Shown: piece after piece, positions 58,605 to 64,000 of the stretch
Layout: each line of letters starts with the position of its first letter
Numbering within the stretch: position 1 is the stretch's first letter
Assembly: GCF_010015445.1 (NCBI RefSeq)
Contig: NC_053114.1
Span: forward strand, 16,076,224-16,140,223
Reading direction: 5' to 3'
Source of the DNA: Perca fluviatilis
Lineage: Eukaryota; Chordata; Actinopteri; Perciformes; Percidae
Length of the DNA: 64,000 nt
Notes under the pieces: model-generated
What the model was told of the DNA's origin: nothing
Database searches by the model: none
What the model saw: only the letters and a program-made list of their open reading frames with translations
Program-made: the position numbers and the translations under genes

Positions 58605-61600
58605 TTAAGATCTCTAGTAAAAATGGTTTAGTTCAAAATGCATCACAGGCTGATTAACACATTGTTTCAGCAAAGAAAAACCTTAATTCCCACATAAAGA
58701 CTACTAATTAGTTTTAAAATACCCCTACTGTACAGACAAACAAGTGAACTGAAGAACTGATAAAACCACTAGAAACAACTACGCCCTAATTTTTTGAGAT
58801 ATCAAGCTCTTGTTTGCTTAAAATGTGTTGAATATCTAACTTCTGCTTTATTCTCTTACACTTGTATATTCACTGTCTGAAATGATTATAAATTCACTCT
58901 ACATCCCCAGACTATTAGCCCTTGTGTAAATACGGCTCATCCTGATGGGCTTATCAAATCAAATCCTGAAGCTTCACCGATAACTATGAAAGCATCCAAA
59001 GAGATTGTATGGGGATATCCGCATATTTTCTGCTTCATTACTGTTGGGAGTACAATTAAATGAATCTCTCTATAATGGAAGAGCTCGAAGAAATATTCTA
59101 TAGGCCTATAACCATTTGTCTAGTTATGACACCACACACACACCAGCAAAGTTTTATCTTCCTCAGGAAATAAAGAGATGTAAAAATACAACAACTGCAT
59201 CCAACGGTTACAATTCAGATACTGCTGCTCTAGTCTTTAAAGCTGGGTTGTTCCCAGCAAAGCAGTCATTTTGCGCCATTACTCAGCTCTCATTAGAACA
59301 GTCCAAAATGGCAGCTGGATCACATAATGCACAGGGCCTCATGTCGATTCAGTTCAGGGGCCGTTCGTGTCCCCCTCAGCAGTGACACAGGTAAAACTGT
59401 TGAACAATCATTTGATCGCCGCGCCTACTTGTTCCTCACAGATGGCTCCCTAAAGGAACGACAGTCGGTGGCAGGTTTTGAAAGGTGGAGAGATGCAGCT
59501 GTCCCTGTTTGACTGGGTAAACAGTTGGGAGGTCTAATTTGTCCAACACCTCCACAACAGAGCGGTTGTAACTCTATCGGCGGTTGACCTACTGTACTGC
59601 CCTTAGCTGGAACTGCAGCGCAAGCCCTTTTGAAAAAACCCCACTGAGGAAATGTCCCAGTGAGTGCCCTGTTGAGCGAAAGGCATGCAGCCTGTGCAAC
59701 TCCCAGAGTGCTTGTCCTTTTTTTTAACATATCCAGTTTCATTCAGCAATCTATCACAGAGGCCACATAAGCTGCAATCAAAGTGTAGAAAAAGACAGGG
59801 GAAAAGCCATTTCTGGTTGATTTGCTGTGGAACGCCACTGATTCAGACCTGGTGTAATGTAGTTTTCTGCATGTGACTGTTAGGAACACCATCTGTGCAT
59901 AAAACAGAAACTTGAGGTTTGTCTATATTTCTGTTCAGGGCACGGAGCACAACACAGCACTTATCTAGCCATTTTGCGGACTGTTTGTAAGTGGCGGGGG
60001 TGTGGATCCAGAGGGGTTGCAAAGGAAAGGTGGAAATGAACAACAGGCGCAAGGGGAAATATTACAAAGTGACTCCTACTGGGTCACAAATGCAGCCAAT
60101 TCTAAAAGCAAAAGAACATGGAATTCACTAAATATACACCTTCAGTGTTTTCTACACCAGAAATAACAGCATGTGATGGATAACATATGTTTCAAGACCC
60201 CGTATGTCAGAGAGCAGAACAGGTAATTATACTTGCAGGGGATATTTAAAAAAAAATAAAAGCTTCTCCGTTCGGGCATAAATGAGATATGCTCTCAAAT
60301 TAGGCATGTGTCGACATGAAAATTTCACGGTGTGATTATCTAAGCCAGAACAGTCTCAATGCATGATATTATCACAATAATTACTTAAGATGAAAATCAG
60401 CATTAAAACATAGCTACTTTAATGACAGAAACCACTGTTTTATTCCAGTTTAAAACATTCTTTAAGGCAATACAGATATGAGCGATGCTTTCGTCACAAT
60501 AAAAACGTACATACTGACATGCCACTGGGGCCAGGCCATTGTTCGTTGTTGTTCCTGGTAGAATTACAATTGTAATACACTATGCTCTGATGTTTTCAGT
60601 TTTTTATTGGAAGTACGTATGCAGTCATGATGATAATGGTCTCATCTCTGCTCCCAGTACTCTAAATCTTTATTAAGGGCTGAAAGATGCTTCACCAAAG
60701 TTACTTTAATATGTCTTGTAGAGAAGTATGGGAGAAGGCAGGAGATTTTAACAACTCCAAAACCACATGCCTTGCATAGCTGTGGCTATGTGTATCAAAC
60801 ATGCGCTGACTGGTTGAACTGCGAGGGACATGCAGGAGCATCAGGTTTGGGCCAACACCCCAACAATACACCAAATGGTAAAAGCAAAGAGATGCCATGT
60901 TTATGTTTTTGTTTCATATCCTTTTCAAATCTAGAATGTTTGGGTCTTTTGACTCTGTAACTTGTGTTTGAAATAATGTTTTTTCTATATGGAGTAAATA
61001 ATCGATTACTAAAAGAAAACCCAATATATTGTTATTGTTATTATTAATTAAAACTGTTAGATGGATCCTACCGAGACCCAAACGACTCAGAACTCTGTCA
61101 ACTTTCTGATAATTTACCAGTCAAGATGGACCTTTTGAACATAATAGGATTTTTTTACTTTTTCTTAGCTGTACAAAGTCTTCCACAAGATTCAACCATC
61201 ACTTTAAAGTTATCCCTGGTAGTAAAAAACTAAAATATACTTTAAATCCCCCACTGAGTGCCACATAACTGCCCATTATCAGTTAGATGCCAACAATGTG
61301 TAAAATAATAAGATCTATACATACTTGTCAGCATGAAACGCAGACAAGTGGTTACAAAGTGCTTCTGACATGCAAGTCACTTGGACAGAATGCAAAGAGT
61401 GTCAAACAAAAAAAAAAAAACTGCTGCACTAACGTATGCAGGAAAAAAAAAAAAAAAATGTGTACAGAGTCTGGCAATGTGCTTCCTTTGCTCTGCAGTT
61501 CGTTTACAGGCAGGTCCCCGTCCAGAGAGCCCCACGGTAACCTCCATGTAATTGGATTGTGTGCTTTAGCCGATTACAAAAATAGAAATGTACCGAGCCA

Positions 61601-62014
61601 ATCCAGGTGATAGAAATCAGGAGTCTGCGCGTCAGCTGGTAGCCAAAGAGTTTTGTTTTTCTTTATTCCTGACTGCAGCGGCTTTCTGCATCTCTCGGCT
61701 GGCAAACTGCATGACTCAAATCGACAGCAACCAAAGAAGTGTGAAATATGCAGATTGCTCTCTGGCTGACGAGGCTTCAATGTCCAGGCTCTTGTGTGAT
61801 GCAGCAAAAAAAAAGCAAAGCTCACACCACACTGCCTCAAAACTGTATCATTCACCATGGTAGCTTTCCAGTAAAGAGGGTTAAGTGGAACAGAAATAGA
61901 GCGATCTGTCTCTTTGTCTTTTGATAAAGAAAAGGTGACTTGGTACCAGTTACCGGTTCTCGGTATGCTGCGTGCTTTGTTCACTCTCACACCAAGACTA
62001 CATCCGCACTAACA

Positions 62015-62632
62015 GGAGCCCCTTTCATACAGAATGTTCTAGACGGGACTAATGTGTCTGTATGCAGCCCCGCCGTCTGTGTGAAAGTTACGAAGACGGA
62101 ATGGGGAAACAGAGTTGTCAGATCCGTAACAAGAGACAAACCATTGTCTGTATGTGAAAGGGACAGCCGGCATGGCGGGACTACATACAATATGGACAAG
62201 TCGACCCACAGGCAGGTCAAAAAGTGAGAAAGCAGCGTCCCAAGTATAGCTGAAATTATTAATAACTTACAGAAACGTTGCTTGCAGAAGTCAACCTTCT
62301 CTTCCACTTGCTCTCTTTCTCTCGCTCACACATGCACACACATATGGACGCTGCAGCCGTCTCTGTCCTTCTCTCTATTGACAATTGTGGTCCTATAATG
62401 CAAACGTTTGGTTGTTGTGGGTCAGGTTTGTGTGGCTGATTAACAGTGCGGATCGGCTCGTACAATCTAGACGCCGACACTGTTGTGTTACACGACATGC
62501 CTCTTTTACTCCCGGAACACCAGCGTGCTATGCCGCCTTTGCTCGGTTCTTCTGAGTGAATAAACAAAGCCGCCATAACAACGGACCTTCATTGCCGCAC
62601 TATTGCGGAATCTCTGTGTGAAAAGGGGCTAG
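62015..62632. mobile_element. MITE with AGCCCCTTTCAxACAGA inverted ends
   Basis: The left end is AGCCCCTTTCATACAGA. The inverted right end is AGCCCCTTTTCACACAGA. The interior is CpG-rich with short frames of no known family. No clear target duplication was seen. Confidence 0.55.
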
Positions 62633-63179
62633 AGTTTACATGTCAAAACGACTTGTGTTTTCAGGTCATTTGTTTTGGTCACAGTTCATCAATTCAACAT
62701 GTTAACCAGGCTAAGACTATTTCCTGTGCTGCTGCACGTACTGTTGAATGAATTTGCAACGTCATCGGACATTAAACGCACGTAACTGGTGAGCGAAAAC
62801 CGGTTTCTTGACTTCTTGACATGACTGCCATGTAGCTTCTCACCGGGGCTGAGCAGGCATATGACATTAATTTACAAAATCCAACACCAGCATTTTTATA
62901 CTTAAACTATAGAGTTCCGTTTTTGGTGCGAGAAAACAATGGCTCACTGAGGACTAGAGGGCAAAACTGAGTGTTTGCATTTTAAAAATAAGGAACACTT
63001 CAAACACTTCTGTATTACACTATACAACATTTTCCCAAAAGGCTACATGTCACAATAGGCTATAAAAGGTTAGGGTTTTAGAATGAAAAATAAAACTTGT
63101 GTATTAGGAGCTATGTTTTATAGTTTAGTTCCACCTTGGCTATATTAGAAACAAACATTCAAAGCGCCCAAACATTTAA

Positions 63180-63691
63180 AGGTTCCATGACATGAAAATG
63201 TCACTTTATGGAGGTTTTTTAACATTAATATGCATTCCCCCAGCCTGCCTATGGTCCCCCAGTGGCTAGAAATGGCGAGAGGTGTAAACAGAGCACTGGG
63301 TGTCCTGCTCTGCCTTTGAGAAAATGAAAGCTCAGATGGGCAAATCTGGAATCTTGATCCTTATGAGGTCATAAGGAGCAAGGTTACCTCCCCTTTATCT
63401 GCTTTGCCCGCCCAGAAGAATTTGGCCCACCCATGAGAGAGAGATATCATGGCTTTCAAACGAGCTTTCAAGGCCACACCCCCACCCTCCACCTTGCCCC
63501 CCCCCCTCTCCTCCTCAATAGCTACAGAAACAGAAATGGCACATCCTAAGGAAAGCTCATTGTGGGACTGGCTCTAGTGGCTTTAATTCTGCACCAAGGC
63601 TGAATTTCGAGAAAGAGACTTCACCTACAGTATTAGGGGACCACTAAGGTCAATATAAAAGAATCCAAAAAAGCAGCATGTCATGGGACCT
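63180..63691 (-). mobile_element. TTAA MITE, AGGTCCCATGACATG family, copy 2
   Basis: A 512-bp copy flanked on both sides by TTAA (63176-63179 and 63692-63695), with ends AGGTTCCATGACATG and CATGTCATGGGACCT. It is inverted relative to copy 1 and about 4.6 kb from it. The perfect TTAA on both sides supports piggyBac-like targeting. Confidence 0.88.
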
Positions 63692-63834
63692 TTAATAATC
63701 CTGGTGATCGCAACATCTGGGTGATGCCGACAAATGTGCATGTTGGATGCGTTTCTATTCAACAGACCATACAACAGTGGAGCGACGCCTACACACTGTC
63801 TTCGTCTTAGACACAACTCTCCCTATGTTGCTGT

Positions 63835-64000
63835 TGTAGCCGACCGGGAACCTGCAGGCAGTTCTTCCAGCTCCGCCGTTTCATTTGCGCTCGCCATAGT
63901 GTGACGGACTCGCTCGCCAATCGGCCAATTTTTGTGCCGACGGCAAAAGCTCAACGTTTCCAAGCGAAACTCACACTTGTTAACTCCGGTTCCACATTGG
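63835..64000. repeat. G/C-rich stretch at the window edge, possibly repeat
   Basis: It contains GCCGACCGGGAACCTGCAGG, CTTCCAGCTCCGCC and CCAATCGGCCAATTTTTG. It resembles the G/C-rich interiors of nearby DNA elements. It could also be the edge of a promoter region, and is cut by the window end. Confidence 0.2.

Larger units (their letters stand above)
55831..64000 (-). other. upstream znf609 intron or flanking sequence
   Basis: Sequence on the 5' side of the start-codon exon. An AAAAAG tandem (pyrimidine-rich on the mRNA strand) sits just outside the acceptor. The unit AGTGTCACTGCTGATA(A) near 56168-56186 is partly duplicated. Repeats are listed separately (57430-57960, 58120-58604, 62015-62632, 63180-63691). 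No convincing exon, CpG-island promoter or other gene was found. The stretches 56190-57420, 58610-62010 and 62640-63170 are A/T-rich unique sequence. Confidence 0.6.

Noticed and set aside
1..64000. CRISPR arrays, tRNA or rRNA genes, endogenous retroviral genes, a second protein-coding gene
   Set aside because: No regularly spaced repeats, tRNA-like B-box with cloverleaf, rRNA segments, reverse transcriptase or envelope motifs, or second spliced gene could be supported by reading both strands.

Overview
The window is nuclear DNA of a ray-finned (teleost) fish. Two things show this. Its only recognisable protein-coding gene is an orthologue of the vertebrate zinc-finger regulator ZNF609, spread over large introns with canonical GT-AG splice sites. 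The introns are full of the DNA-transposon relics typical of fish genomes: a Tc1/mariner copy, hAT elements with 8-bp target duplications, and TTAA-flanked MITEs. No bacterial, organellar or viral gene block was seen.

The gene, znf609, lies on the minus strand and fills positions 55830 down to at least 462. I joined seven coding exons by reading frame, splice sites and protein similarity: 55702-54944 (start codon, inside an exon starting at 55830), 24826-24601, 10656-10569, 8258-5768 (large exon with the C2H2 finger), 5656-5287, 1181-795 and 535-462 (stop codon). All phases agree, giving an open frame of 4395 nt, or 1464 residues. The 3' UTR runs off the left end. The 5' non-coding exon(s) and promoter were not found and probably lie beyond position 64000. 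Introns, in gene order, are about 30.1 kb, 13.9 kb, 2.3 kb, 111 bp, 4.1 kb and 259 bp.

The gene has several notable features. It carries a 68-codon polyglutamine tract absent from the mammalian protein as I remember it, and an Arg-Glu/Arg-Asp repeat near the C-terminus. Two short upstream ORFs precede the start codon. The start-codon exon would, if circularised, encode a 266-residue ORF closed just past the back-splice junction; this is the layout of the known mammalian circ-ZNF609.

Region by region: 1-8.3 kb holds the 3' half of the gene, with a Tc1-like transposon (3095-4726) in one intron. 8.3-24.6 kb is intron with one 88-nt exon, a composite hAT relic with a BED-finger remnant, an element at 21.5-23.1 kb and an unexplained 122-codon frame at 19.7-20.1 kb. 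24.6-54.9 kb is the longest intron. It contains nested hAT elements (29.4-30.7 kb), a 0.74-kb near-perfect palindrome (33.6-34.4 kb), several TTAA MITEs, a 1.2-kb hAT element (42.75-43.97 kb) and unique stretches that could hold conserved regulatory elements. 55.8-64 kb is upstream intron with an inverted pair of TTAA MITEs and further repeats.
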